Translations under genes and position numbers: made by a program
Shown: piece after piece, positions 1 to 11,908 of the stretch
Layout of the letters: every line of letters begins with the position of its first letter
How positions within the stretch are numbered: position 1 is the first letter of the stretch
Assembly (NCBI GenBank): GCA_023313575.1
Contig: JAJTTP010000020.1
Location: 248,001-312,000 of the forward strand
Direction: 5' to 3'
Length of the DNA: 64,000 nucleotides
Origin: Eutypella sp. D-1
Lineage: Eukaryota > Ascomycota > Sordariomycetes > Xylariales > Diatrypaceae
Notes under the pieces: generated by a model
Database searches by the model: none
Seen by the model: the letters and a program-made list of their open reading frames with translations, nothing else
Told to the model about the DNA's origin: nothing

Positions 1-1724
1 GCTCTTGGGCGACGGTCCGGTCGAATGCCTCTCTTAGGCTCTGGAGATATCGTGTAAGTTAGTTGTCGGTTACTTGTAACGTATGCGATCAAGGCGCGCC
101 TTTGCGAACTTGCATGCGCAGGAAGGACATGGAGATGGATTGACATACCGAGAACATGGCGATTTGGTTAAACGAGGTTGGCCAATGCTATGTTTAGCTA
201 ACAACGACATGTGTTGTGATTGTGGCCATGCGCAGTGACTCTGGCGACTCTGGCGACTCTGGTAATTATCGTCGGGTATCTTGAATCTTTACATGCAGCA
301 GCTCAACTTCCTTCGTTGTTTAGTTCAGCTTAGTTGCCCAAGTAGGTGGTAAGGTATGTACGTCGGTGTACCATAGAGTTTGATCGGAGTAGTAGTGAAA
401 TGTTTAGTAGTAGTAGACATAAAGCAGGTTCCTATATAGAAAATCATCTGTGTTGTAATATTGTGTGTGTGATATTGTAGTGTACTTGATTTAATGGTTT
501 GGTGTTGTAAAAAGGAAGGCTTGCGATCAGATAAGAAGAAGGGAAGTTGATAGGTGTAAGTTAACGTGTAAGTGAACATCCATAACTAAAATGTCAGACT
601 GCAGTGTGTTCCATTGCTTCTATTATCTTGGCAGTTGTTGCTTACCTAGGTACTTACATACGGCCTATGTACAACTTGATACAAGACATGCTGCATCATA
701 ACTAATATTATATCTAAGTGTCGGCCCCGTTTAAGTGAATGAGGCCAAGCCTTATATAATGCCTAACCGATAATCTCTGCAGAAGTCCCTCTGCACACAC
801 TTTAGTAGGAAATTGACTTTCACTTTCATTCTTCAGGTGCTGAAAAGAACCTTATGCCCAGATAGGTAATTGTCCCTTCCATGTGTGTGTAGGAGCCTGC
901 CTGCAGCCGGGAAGGTGCGATATCCTGATTTACCGGCTTGAGCGGCACTTCAAGTATCTACAAACCAAGCATGTATGTATGAGTACATATGGCAGCCTGA
1001 TATGTATATCCTAAAGTTAAGTACTCTGGGAGCCTAAGTAGAACCCTGTAAGTAAGTACTTAGAGGTACGTAAGTAGGTGGTCTGTGCCGGAGCTTGTAA
1101 TCCCCCCCTTCAGCCCCTAATCCCTAACTAACATTGGTGGACCTAGCAAGACCTAGAGCTCCAGTCTAGTGTCCTTCCAGGATTGGATAGGATAGGTTGG
1201 AACTTGTCATGATCAATACATTTCTAGAATAACTATTATTTACTTGCATGTGACGTATCCATCTTCTTATCTTCTTCACACATTTCCCAACTTCTTAAAC
1301 CTATTTTCACATAACTTCTTGCGATGCCTTCCCTTTTCATGAGGTAGATTCGTACTTCCTTCTTATTTATTTCCACTTCTTCACCTGTTGGGTACCTAAC
1401 TTTGTCTCTCGCCCTAAGGTTTTATTTATTCTTCTTCTCTCCAGCACAGCTTCCTCAAGCAATCACATCTCCCATTATCCCATTCTTCCCTTCTCCTTTT
1501 GTTTTTAGCCATCGTTCTTCACTTCTTATTCCCTAAATCCCACCACGCACGCACCCTTTTTTTTTTCTCTCAGGTCCCTTCCTCCTTTTACCTAAGCTTC
1601 TAACCTCCTATTTCTATTTCTGTTCCCCATACCTGTTATACATACCCCTTCTGGAATAAATCCCGAACTACTATGAGCCGGCTTTGATACCCAACTTTTA
1701 CATTTCTGTCTACCTGAAGCTATC
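1..1724. other. Upstream spacer and leader of the Lunapark gene
   Basis: No supportable coding region was seen. Frames are short and broken on both strands. The last ~470 bases (about 1250-1724) are strongly pyrimidine-rich, with many CTTC/TTCC blocks and short AC runs. This is typical of the core promoter and 5' leader of a well-expressed fungal gene, and it leads straight into the ATG at 1725. Confidence 0.5.
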
Positions 1725-3059
1725 ATGGTTTCCCTCTGGCCCTTCAAGGTGAGTTCGCACTTCCCTATCTATACCGACTACAAACACACACACATACACA
1801 TGAACCTATGCACCTCTAAGCTTCACCTCAAACTAATGATACCTACCATATAAATCAGGGCCAAGACTCCTCCCCGGCCTCATTCGAGAGGACCCTCTCC
1901 AACCTCTCCAAGAAGATCACCGAGACGCAAGCTCGCCTCGACCAGATCCGAACCAGCTCGCGCCGCACCAAAGTCCTCTGGACCCTCTATCTCAGCTTCG
2001 CCTACCTGGTCTATGCCATCGTCCTCACTCTCGTCATAGGATGGCAGAATCTAGGACCCCTGGAATGGACCGGTATGGCCGGCGGTCCCGTACTGTAAGT
2101 AGCAAACAATAACAGTCACACGTGTGGTGTCAACTTGGCAAGATTTCGTCCTAACTCACTATTTTAGTATATACGCCGTACGAACCGCCACCGCCGCATT
2201 CTACACCTACCGCATCGAAGCCCTCGAGGCCCGGTTGAAGGAACACCAGGCCGAGCGCGCCAAGACGATCCAGAAGCTGAAGGACGCCACTAGGTATGAC
2301 TCGACCCTGGAGCTGCTGGAGAAGTACGGCGGGGAAAAGCGGCCGAAGATCCGGAGACAGGGAACTGGAGAAGAGGAGGATCAGGAACAACAGAAAGGGG
2401 GGCGGGGCAAGAAGGGACACCAAAGTCACCACTCCCATGCTGGCCGGACCAGCATCGCACCCCCACCTACCGCCAACATCCAGAGACCCGCCACGGCAGC
2501 CGGCCCATCACCACCGCACCACGGCGCACCATTCCCACCTCCCCCGCCTCAAGACCAACAACAACAACAACAGCTAACGGCAGAATTCGCCCCGAACGCT
2601 GAATTCACGCCCAACGCCGGCGCGGCCCCGCAGCCGCTACCCTACACACAATACGAGACGATGCCCTTGGCGGGCCCGCCGCGGTGGTACGACCGCCTAC
2701 TAGACCTGATGCTAGGCGAGGACGAGACGGCGCCGAAGAACCGGATCGTGCTGATCTGCCATCGCTGCCGACTAGTCAACGGGCAGGCGCCGCCGGGCAC
2801 CAAGACCCTAGCCGAGCTCGGCTCCTGGAAGTGCATGAGCTGCGGCGCCGTGAACGGCGAGATGGACGAGGGGCGGAAGATCATGCGTGAGGTCCTGGGA
2901 GGAGGAGGACAAGGGAAGTCCGATGCGGGGTCCGTCCTGGAGGGGGATAGTGACCGCGATAGCGATATCGTCAAGGTCGAGGGGACCGGGGACGAGGAGT
3001 CCAGCAACGAGGGCCAGCAGCATCTGAAACCCAGGACGCGAAGCACGAATCGCGGGTGA
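1725..3059 (+). CDS. lnp1: Lunapark (Lnp1) ER three-way-junction protein
   Basis: Exons 1725-1748, 1859-2094 and 2168-3059 join in frame to give 383 aa. Both introns have GT-AG ends. Lunapark proteins sit in the ER membrane and stabilise three-way junctions of the tubular network, opposing atlastin/Sey1. Visible here are a short N-terminus starting MVSLWPFK, a coiled stretch (about 15-45), two close hydrophobic segments (about 49-72 and 78-100), a second charged helix (about 103-130), a Pro/Gln-rich disordered linker, and a zinc ribbon with Cys at about 284, 287, 309 and 312 (CHRC ... CMSC) followed by GAVNGE. This order is diagnostic of the family. The tail is acidic and probably disordered. 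An AATAAA lies about 120 nt after the stop. The first exon codes only 8 residues, so automatic models may begin too late. Confidence 0.93.
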
Positions 3060-5122
3060 TAATAAACAAAACCTCCTTATCGAAGAAAGAGGCCCCAAGA
3101 GATGTCTGGCTGGCTGGGTAAAGGGGTTGGGTAAGGGTAAAACTACATGTGGATACATAGAGCATATTTCGTCTCTTTTCAATAAATAAAGATACTTCTT
3201 TTATTCCCCCCTTGGATTTTCTCCAGCTTGAGGGGGATAACATGCATGCATTAGTGAGATCCGGAAGGGGGAAAGGCCCCGGGGGAGGGTGGTTCTCAAG
3301 GCGCCGTAGAAAGTGTTGCATGGGTATTCAGTTCAATTCATGGGAAAAATCCCGCAGCAGGGTATCCCGTTTCCTCTTCCTGTCCTCTCCGCATCCAGGG
3401 AAGGGCCCCTCGACCACGTGCTTAGGCGAGAGATACGCCCTGGGTTGGGTGGGTGACGAGTAAAGGGCGAGGTGTCGACGCCATCTGGGTGAGAACCGCC
3501 AGTTTGCCACCGGGTCGATGACCTCTGGTGATCACCACTATCATAGCCCCCCCCCCCCCCCCTCATCCCCCTCTTAGATTCCTCCACTCCCAAGATGAAG
3601 AACTAACTACCCTGCCAACCCGCTATATCGGTTAGAAAAGGATGAATCCTAACAGCCTTATGCGGAACAGATCCAGATCCGCCTTCCAAATAGCAGCCAG
3701 GATCACGATCTGCCGTCAATAGGTTCCTGTGTAGAACCCCCCCCCCCCCCCCAACCCGCCCCGGGGCCCAGCCCTTCCCTTTCGAATGGCGGAGTCCCTT
3801 ACGTAGATTTTTTGCACCCGTTAGCAAATCTAGCGACCTGCCTATCCTATCCCGTAGTCCGTTCTATGGGGTAGGTAGGTAGGTAGGTAGGAAGAAGTAA
3901 AGGTAAAGTAGGCAGTCGAAAACATTTGCCGCGATCCGGGCACGCGAGCTTACCTAGTCGCCGATGGGGTGGGCCGGCAGTTTGGCGTGAAGAAGGATTT
4001 TTCTTCTGGTCGCGGCCCTATGTGTGGGCTTAGCAGCATCTAACTACGTACATAGGCAGGCAGTGTGCGATGGCGACCTGTTTAAGGTGTGTGTTCGTGA
4101 TCGTTTATATAGGTATCTGCGCACTACGGTTCACCACGCCGCTTCGCTTCACGAGACCTAGCCGGCCACGTCTTTTGGGACAAGGCTCCGGACTACTCTG
4201 TCTCCTAGTTCTGCATTTGAAGGTCTTTAAGGTGTCGACTCGGGGCTTCTTTTAATCGTGCTCGATACCGCCGACTACTCTCGCGTCCTCAATACTAGTA
4301 AGCAGGACCCCCTGGATGCGGGACTCCTGCTGCTCAATCGTCTAATTGAATACGCACCGCTCTAGATGCAGCGATCGCTGGATACGGTGGACAGCGTGTT
4401 CCGCCTCACGTCAATTGCTCTGCTTAACCATACCTGGGATCACACTGGTTTCTATCAGAGAGACAGCTACATCAAGAAAACACCATAAACAACACGTGGG
4501 AAAGAACCAGGGTCCCTGGGAACAGGGGAGGTGCCATGATCCACGAACAAATGGCCGAGCAGCCCTCCTGAAAACAACATCATCATGGTGTGGACTTGTT
4601 GTAATCCACTTTCACACGTAACCTTCTCATGCAATGTGTTATACTACAACTTCTTTTGCCAATACTGCCCTATTCAAGTAGGTTCACAGACCCAGGTTTT
4701 CACCAGGAGTGACACTCATCGGGAGTATCAGGCAATGCTACCTACTGCACTCGACTCATCATTGTTGAAGTTCAGTGTCAAGACTGAGACATTGTTGCAA
4801 TGTGTATATAAGGGACGTTTTCCTCCCACCATCTAGAGTAGCTGAACCTTTAAGTCAATCAAGTTATATACACGATTTCAACAATCATCGCATGCAGGAT
4901 CACAAGTATATTGGGGCACGGTCAAAATCACTTTTTAAAAAAAAAAAAAAAAAAAAGAGTGTCGAATATATAGGTGGGAGAGGGTCCCACAGATTATATA
5001 TACCGCCTAAGATTTCAATAGACCTTCGGGCACGTTGATCTGCCCCACTCGCTCCTATCCCCACCCTTGCCCCTATCATGTTTGACCCACTTTAGGGGCA
5101 GCGGCGTGAACGTGACACTAGC
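3060..5122. other. Spacer with two C16 tracts and an A20 tract
   Basis: No gene was found. It holds a likely polyadenylation region just after lnp1 (AATAAATAAA near 3181), two uninterrupted runs of 16 C (3547-3562 and 3737-3752), a short GTAG(G)T microsatellite near 3870-3890, and a run of 20 A (4937-4956). The short frames here have no recognisable product. Confidence 0.5.
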
Positions 5123-7127
5123 TCAGTCTTCAACACGCCTCAGTCGCCCAGTATCTGGAGACCGCACCCACTTACGTGGTGCTTCCACACTCGGCGCCGG
5201 TCTCTTCGACTTGCGCTTGCCCACTTCCAGTGGCCCGGTTGCTTTATCCTTTTCGACGTCCCCGCTCTCCCGCTCTGCCTGTGATGCTTCTCGCAGGCCC
5301 CGAAACCATTCATGGTTGAGGACTTCTTGCGCTGTTATCCTCTCTTTCGGGTCATACCTGAACATCTGATAGAGCAAGTTGGATATGGTCTCGATCTCCT
5401 CGTTACTGAGGCGATGCCAATCCCACGTTCTGTGGATATCCGGTGACGGCGTGCGCCGCGTCTCTCCGGGCTTCAATGATTCGCTGTGTTGGGAGGCTGG
5501 TCTGGCTGGGCTTTCATCGCCGACCCGCAGGAGGCTATCCTCGTCGGTGGGACACTCGGAGTGAGAATCAGATGGTGCCTTTTCGTCTCGGTATTCCTCT
5601 GCGGCTTCCATGTTGGCGGCAATGCGCTGTTCTAAGCGCATTTCTTCCTGGTTATCAGGCTGGTTTTTTGAACTCCATGGATCGTACATCAACTTGCAAT
5701 AATTTGATACGTTGTCTGAATCTGCAGTTCCTTGATTCGAGGACCATTCATCTTCGCTGTCCTTTCCGGTGTAGTCGCTATCATCAAATGATTCGAAGTC
5801 ATCAAAGCTGTAGAAGCGCTGGTCATGGCTAAGGATGCACTTCAAGTAGTCTGTATAACCCGTTTGTTTCTCCCACTGCGCACGCTTTTGCCTTAGCTCA
5901 TCCGTGGAGATTGATACTGGCGCCAGCAAACCTGTAGAGTCGGGTGGCTGTTCCAAAAGCGCTTCCACGCGTTTGCGTTGGCCTTCCTCGAGGATGTCAA
6001 GGCTTCTTTTCCAGAATGTTCTCAGAGGCTCGGGTAGGGGTCCTATCAAACACTCGAATGTCCGGATGGCTTCCAGATAGTCTTGGTGTGGAAGTGTTGT
6101 TGCCGTGATAACCTCTGTTATAGAGCAGGCCAGTGACCATATATCGCTTGGCCCACCAGTTGTCCCAATCCCCGGCTGTAAAACTGCTTCTGGAGGTGAG
6201 TAGCCTAGTGGAATGCCCACGTAATTCATATTTCTGGGTAATGTGTACGAGCATCCGAAATCAACAATGGCAATCCTGTTAGGCGTAGACAGTGCAAGTC
6301 TAGTTAAATCCACGTGCTGGACCAGACGCCGGGGAGCTCTTACAGATGGTCGACCATCAATTGTACGTATACGTGGCGTTGCCAGCGGTTTGCCAAGGAC
6401 TTCCATCAGATCTTCCTCGCTCATCTGATCGTCAATTTCATATTGCATTAGTATATTGCTTGGGCGAAAGTCTGTTCGTAACATTAGAACCTTCTTCAGT
6501 TTAGACTAGAAATCAGTGATACTCGCCGCCATGATAAAGTCCCTTTTCATGAAGAAACTTCATTGCCTTGGCCATTTGGTAGGATAGCTGGATAGCGGAC
6601 TGTCTATTGTGGTCTACGCGGTCCATGAGCTGAGGGCCCAGTAAAGGCATAACAAAGCATGCATGGACTCCATTTGGGCCCGTGACCCAGAAGCACTCCA
6701 AAGGAGGGAATACATGATTATCGTGTAGTTCCTGTGGATCCGTATTATTGAGGAATTTCATGGCCATGAGCTCTGCGCAAGTGCTTTCCTGGGAGCATAC
6801 AGCCTGTAGCACCTTTACGGCCCTCCATCGCTTGCTGTGTTCATCTAAACACAGCCATACTGTAGAAAATTCCCCATATCCTAATTTATGGACAACTTTG
6901 AAGCGATTGTTTAGAATATCTCCAATGTAGACTGGATGAAATCCTCCTCTCTGATAATATTTCAAATCCTCAAGGTTCATGGTATAGATGCCTGGCCATT
7001 CTTCATGCTCCTCGAAGCAATCTTCCGTATCCGTTGGTAAGCTAAAAGCAAGCCGTTCTGGAGGAGAGTCTCTAGTTTCTGACCCGTCTGACCCCTTGTA
7101 GGGGTTGGTATGTTCGAGAATTCCCAT
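5123..7127 (-). CDS. SRPK-like protein kinase
   Basis: Exons 7127-6527 and 6471-5123 (minus) give 649 aa. The reading frame extends upstream only through a GTG, so the ATG at 7127 is chosen. The Ser/Thr kinase motifs are present: Gly loop LGYGEFSTV (about 82-90), VAIK-type Lys about 105, helix-C Glu about 119, catalytic loop HGDFRPSN (about 199-206) with Gly replacing the Arg of HRD, DFG about 271, and SPPE for APE about 292. The HGDFRPSN form and overall style match fungal SRPK-like kinases, which phosphorylate Ser/Arg-type substrates. The C-terminal lobe is split by a roughly 150-residue acidic, low-complexity insert before the last helices (ending near YDPKERITAQEVLNHEWF), and the tail is basic. 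The exon junction needs a GC-AG intron (6472-6526, 55 nt): G|GCGAGT ... ACAG|AC restores the catalytic Asp. No GT donor nearby keeps the frame. The specific substrate is unknown. Confidence 0.85.
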
Positions 7128-7574
7128 GGTTGAATAGTTTGGTAAGGAGTATCGAATGAAACCGTTGATCACTCGTAAGATAAAGAGTGACGAGAGAAGC
7201 GGAATGGAGCATCATTTGCAACGCGTTATCCGTGAAAGGGTAGTCTTTCATGACAAAGACCAATCCTTTATAACCTTTGAAGTGCCAATGACGGCATAGC
7301 TTACTTTATTAGAATATTCTAATATAATGCCATTATAGTCTCCCTTTTCTTAGTTTCCTTTAATAAAAGATGCGACCACGCGGCCTTTGTTAATATTTAT
7401 TCTCCTTGCCCTTGAAATATCGTAGCACTGCCACTACACACACACATATATATAAGCCGACGAGTCTAATGGTAGACTGGTGTCTAAATCCCATACAGAT
7501 ACCCCTGATACGCCATTCATACTTCAGATATATCAACAACTCTGTTTAGGACACAAAGCTCTACTCTTTCGAAA
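7128..7574. promoter_or_regulatory. Shared divergent promoter region
   Basis: This 447-bp gap separates the kinase (minus) from the basic orphan gene (plus), so both promoters must lie here. A TATA-like TATATATAAG occurs at about 7446-7455, 120 nt before the plus-strand ATG. An AT-rich block (about 7300-7400) lies in the middle. Confidence 0.45.
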
Positions 7575-8180
7575 ATGCCTGCATGGGATGAAATCAAAAC
7601 GGATAGTCGCCGGTTCGCGTTAGGATCGGCTACCAACATAAACCCAGCGGTCATCTGGGATAGTCAATATACCGATTGGCAAACCCTCAGCCCGGATCAC
7701 CAGAAAGCCAACCTGAAGATTGCCTGGAGTGTAGCAAAGGCCTACGAGAAATACAACGCTGCACGTATAAGGATGCGGAATCATCGTACCCAATATAAAC
7801 GCGACTTGGAGACGGGAAGGGCCGTATTGGTCCGCGGAAACAACGGTAAGTTCATCAAGGCCACTGAAAAGGCTGACTCCCACCTCACCGTCGATCTGGC
7901 CATAAAAGATCGTTTCGTCGATTCTGTCCATATATACACTCACGATGATGACAACGGAATTCCTCTCAGGATCAGCTTACGAAGCGAAAGAGTTTTAACG
8001 CGTCCCGATGACAGTCTTAGCCCAGTGCTGTTTCGTCGATGTGTACCAAGAAACCGTCCTCGAACACTAAACGCCGAATTAGTCTTGCAAGGGAAGCCTC
8101 CGCGACCAAGTCCACCGCGTAGTCGACGCGGAAAGAAGGAAGCAGCGCGGCGTAGGCGGACAGTTCAGACGCAGACGTAG
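7575..8180 (+). CDS. Orphan basic protein of unknown function
   Basis: A single-exon frame of 201 aa opens at an ATG with A-rich context (GAAAATGCC) downstream of a TATA-like box. I do not recognise a family. The N-terminal two thirds look globular, with a helical, charged stretch (about 55-90). The last 30 residues are very rich in Pro, Arg and Lys (PPRPSPPRSRRGKKEAARRRR), like a nucleic-acid-binding or nuclear-localisation tail. It has no signal peptide and no membrane segment. It is divergently paired with the SRPK-like kinase and carries Ser-Pro/Arg pairs in its tail. A substrate relationship is only a guess. A lineage-restricted gene is the likeliest explanation; a chance frame is less likely given its length and upstream elements. 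Confidence 0.6.
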   Translation: MPAWDEIKTDSRRFALGSATNINPAVIWDSQYTDWQTLSPDHQKANLKIAWSVAKAYEKYNAARIRMRNHRTQYKRDLETGRAVLVRGNNGKFIKATEKADSHLTVDLAIKDRFVDSVHIYTHDDDNGIPLRISLRSERVLTRPDDSLSPVLFRRCVPRNRPRTLNAELVLQGKPPRPSPPRSRRGKKEAARRRRTVQTQT

Positions 8181-8931
8181 TGCTAAGAACAGCAGAGAAA
8201 CCCCGTGCTTCAAAGATTACGGCACAAGATTATGTTGTTCACATTACTTTCTCGCTTCAAGGCCAGTAAGTATATCTTCTTGTCTTAGCGCCAGCGTCGA
8301 ATGCATGTTTACCTCTGTTGAGTATGTTTAAATTGGAGTCTAGGTAGGTCATGACACTTTGCTTCGAATAAACTCAATTTTAAAAAGTACAATATTATTT
8401 ATATAACGGCTTTAGTAGAATTCTTTTCTCTAGGGAGCTTATGTGAACAGGAGTAGTAACGGTACATAGTGATAAAGTGCATATTGGGTAACTCATTATA
8501 TACAGACGGTCAAAGCTATTAACCCCTTTAACCTTTGCTTTGGCATTGATTATTTCGCTACAATGAACTTCGATAAAATATAGGGACAATATTGATAGAT
8601 TGAGCCACTAGCCACTGCGATAGGATGGTGCGAATTAGGAGGATATGAAACATATTTCAAATTTACCCTCCCCTTGGACTTGGCCATGACTATTACGAGA
8701 ATGCTACTGGGAACAGCATCTCTGCAATACGAAATGTCGTTTCCTGCTTGGGCATGTAAATGAGCGTGGATAACGAAGTCAGTCAGCTGACGATTGCTCA
8801 GGTGAATATCCTACTATGTCTCACCTGACACAGGTTCTTACTTTCGCTAGGGCTTGGATGTTCAGAACAAGAAGCGAATATTAATCTTATTATGAATATC
8901 TCAGAGTGGTTCACTTAACTCGTAAATATAA
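8181..8931. other. Convergent 3' spacer
   Basis: This AT-rich gap lies between two genes that end toward each other. No coding frame with an ATG and plausible composition was seen. It probably holds only the two terminators. Confidence 0.4.
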
Positions 8932-10134
8932 TCAAAGGCCATTCGCCGGCAAGAAATGAATCATCTGTGCGAAACTATCTGGCCCACTCTTGTGAGCCGC
9001 GATAGAATGTCCTGAACCCGCCGCAATGCACGTTTGACTTCCATTCGACGCTGCTGGGTAGAATGTTGCCAATACAGCGGCGTTTTGATCAGTGGGACAA
9101 AGACAGTTGCCGCCGCAAAAGACCAGATCATTCTCCCCATTGACAACGTCGGCCGCTCCAGTGTACTCAGTGGACGGTGCCATGATACCACCTAGAGTGA
9201 GGAGGATACCTAGCGTATTCGTCTGCTTGTTCTCAACCTGTTGCCAAAACGCGTTCTCGTCGAAGTTGGGGTATCGGTAGAAGGCGAACTGGATTCCTAC
9301 GGCTGTCTGCTGCGTCAGGAAGCCGGCGGGCAAGTCCTTGAGTTTGGGGGATGGATCCGTGTTTGCGTTGATAAAGTTGAATGCCGCCATGGTCAGAGCG
9401 ACCGAGTCTGCGCTGACGCTAGTGCCGGAGAGAATAACGGCGTCAAAGTCATCTGGGTATTGCGTGGTGATGGCCTGGGTCAAGGTGCTCCCTGCACTGT
9501 GCCCAACGCCAACGATATTGTCAAAGTGGAACCCAGCCAGATTGCCTTGACGGAGTAGCCCAACCAGCGCGTGGGTGACGGCGACCTGAGCGGTTGCCTG
9601 CACGGCCTGGAGGGGGTCTGGATGGTCCGAATTGCCCACACCTAGCTGGTCATATGAGAAGGTCGCGTAGCCTGCTGCTGAAGCGACGTCGACGTAACTA
9701 TAGCCTGGCACAATGTCCCAGTAGGTATGGTCTAGAGTGGCACCGTGTGTCAATAGCTGGACCGTTTTTACCCGAGACGCGGTTGTAAAGTCACTGGGAA
9801 GGCAGAGCTTGCCGAAGATGCTATAGTCGCCGGAGATGATACTAGGGCCACCAGCTGTGACCTTCTCGGCGAAGGTCGAGTTAACCTGGTTTATCTCGAC
9901 GAATGACTCTGTAACAGCCATCTGATCTTGAGGAGCCGTGTAAAGAAGCATGGTCCCAGTCGTGTTGATAGACACCTTGATGTCACCTGAGATGCAGGTT
10001 GAACCGCCGCCTGTGGACGTGCCGATGGCGCCGTTGGAGAAGCCATCTGTGGTGAAGTTGGTGGCTGCGGCTGAGGTAACAAGTGAGAACTGCTTGAGAA
10101 GGAGCGGCAGAGGTAGGAAAGTGGAGCTATTCAT
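8932..10134 (-). CDS. Secreted alpha/beta hydrolase
   Basis: A single-exon gene of 400 aa. The frame extends to 10152 only through a TTG, so the ATG at 10134 is used. The N-terminus (about 1-24: a Leu-rich stretch ending TSAAA) is a likely signal peptide, and several NxT/NxS sites follow, fitting secretion. The fold is supported by the oxyanion-type LLTHG (about 127-131), the strand-turn around YDQLGVGNSD, the nucleophile elbow GHSAG with Ser about 213, the acid Asp about 336 in GENDLVFC, and the base His about 376 in GSGHS. Two Cys pairs near the C-terminus (CGGNCLC and a later Cys) could form disulfides. Substrate cannot be read from the sequence; esterase or lipase-like activity is the family expectation. 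The next plus-strand gene is a decayed terpene cyclase and there is no sign that they are co-regulated. Confidence 0.85.
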   Translation of the reverse strand: MNSSTFLPLPLLLKQFSLVTSAAATNFTTDGFSNGAIGTSTGGGSTCISGDIKVSINTTGTMLLYTAPQDQMAVTESFVEINQVNSTFAEKVTAGGPSIISGDYSIFGKLCLPSDFTTASRVKTVQLLTHGATLDHTYWDIVPGYSYVDVASAAGYATFSYDQLGVGNSDHPDPLQAVQATAQVAVTHALVGLLRQGNLAGFHFDNIVGVGHSAGSTLTQAITTQYPDDFDAVILSGTSVSADSVALTMAAFNFINANTDPSPKLKDLPAGFLTQQTAVGIQFAFYRYPNFDENAFWQQVENKQTNTLGILLTLGGIMAPSTEYTGAADVVNGENDLVFCGGNCLCPTDQNAAVLATFYPAASNGSQTCIAAGSGHSIAAHKSGPDSFAQMIHFLPANGL

Positions 10135-11908
10135 AATAGCGAGACGATGCAACAGGTGAAGTTATAAAGAAATCAGGAAGATAATGAATGTCTTATCTAT
10201 GGCAAGATACGACAGTGAAACACATGTAACTATTTCATTATTATTCTTTCTGGCTACCGTGATAGCGTGGTTGGCCACGTGAACGGATCTGACTGTACGT
10301 AGACAGATACTTTTACAACCTTGCCATGCAGCGGTTCTGGGATGTGTGGTTTACCCTAATAAGGGACATCTCTAACGCTAAATACAATCATCATCTTCTT
10401 CTTCCGCCTTAATATTATATACCTTTAACGTTGGTAATTTCTGCTAGAGCCTGAGCCACGCCCGCTTAAGGACGTCGCAAGGGAGATCAGCTGTCGTACG
10501 CACACCATAATATTGGCCAAGTAAGGGGTAAAGGGCTTAAAGTGCGAAACAATGAAAGCGACGAGGCTAGATGAACCAGCTAGATGGGTAGGGAAAGTTT
10601 CGTGACAAGCGTACCCTCGTGGTTTTCTTATAATCAGAAGCAAGGGCCACGTTTGATTTCAGATTCAAAGATAGCATAAGGGGGAGCGGGTAATTCTAGT
10701 ATTGTATCAGATATGGATTGGTTGCTAAGAATGTGACGAAAGGGGGGCATGACATGGTAGAAGTAGTAGGTGCTTAGCCAGTGGAAAGTGGAAATTGGCG
10801 TGCAACATAGGCATAATAACCAGCCAGTGTAGTTCTAGAAGTGTGGTGATACAAAGCCTGCTCGGAGGCGCGGAAGTAAATCCGTGTCGTTGGAATGCAC
10901 GTGAAGTGATGAGTAGCCTGGCATCGCTAGTCAATATCACCAAGCAAATCGCCACAGACTGACAGTCAATATTGCAACCCCCCCTCAAGTCTTGGCTTTT
11001 CAGTTCCGCTTAAGATATGAACCAGGGTCAGACAGGCCGGTGCACTTGGATCGGTATCGGTATATTGGTTGATTAGTCCAATGCATTTGCTTTTCTTTTT
11101 TTCTCTTCCTGTCAGCTATGGTGGGTATTTTTGCCAGACCACTGCCTCTTGAATCCGGCTGGGGAAACACGGCTTCTATGATCGCCGACGGTATTCGTGC
11201 CACCTTCCTTTTCGGTCTTCATGAGTATTAATAACCTTACGCGTGAGATAGTGCCTCTAGGCCAAAGAGCCTGCTGATGTAGCATTAAAGTATTGTGCAT
11301 GTCTACCAACATGATGCGGAACACCAACGTGGCCCTGTGAAGGGAAAACAAAGGGAGGCCGGGGCGGGGGTGGTATAAGTACGAAGTTGTCTCTACGGTG
11401 ATGATAACCATCTTGGAGATTATTTACAGCCTCATGCATACCCCCTATTATTCAGCCCGATTCCTGCAAGCAAGCGCATATATCATATGTCCGATAACGC
11501 GTAAATTCACGATGTTGCCGCGTGAAAAAGCAGCACTCTCTTCCTGCCTACCCGACGACTTTGGGGCGCGACACGTTAATTTATAGGGAAGTACCTAGGT
11601 ATCGCCCTGACCGAAGCCCAGCCCAATTCGAGCGCGTACATCTTCGGTCGTGATCACCACTCAAGCATACGGTATAGAGGTTTGAAGCCTTTCCCAGCGT
11701 TGGAGTACGATCGATATGCTCAATCCACTGACTTACAACATTGCAGTCCAAACCACCAGCATATGCCCATCAAGAAGCTTCGCAATGGGCAACTTTTCCA
11801 CTAGACTGTTGAGCGGAGCATAGGTTTGCGTTCACCACTCAGGATGGCAGATATAGCTACTGGCACAGCGTAAAGACGCCCCGTCACAATTCATGCCATC
11901 GTGGAATT
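10135..11908. other. Gene-free spacer before the terpene-cyclase remnant
   Basis: Only short frames, mostly with non-ATG starts, occur on both strands. The first ~100 bases hold the hydrolase promoter. No RNA gene or repeat family was recognised. The stretch just before 11909 is continuous with the cyclase frame at its 3' end but shows no recognisable class II cyclase domain. Confidence 0.4.

Noticed and set aside
6513..7172. Kinase start at 7172
   Set aside because: The codon there is GTG. The first ATG in good context is at 7127, so the longer frame was not used.
8932..10152. Hydrolase start at 10152
   Set aside because: The codon is TTG. The ATG at 10134 begins a proper signal peptide.
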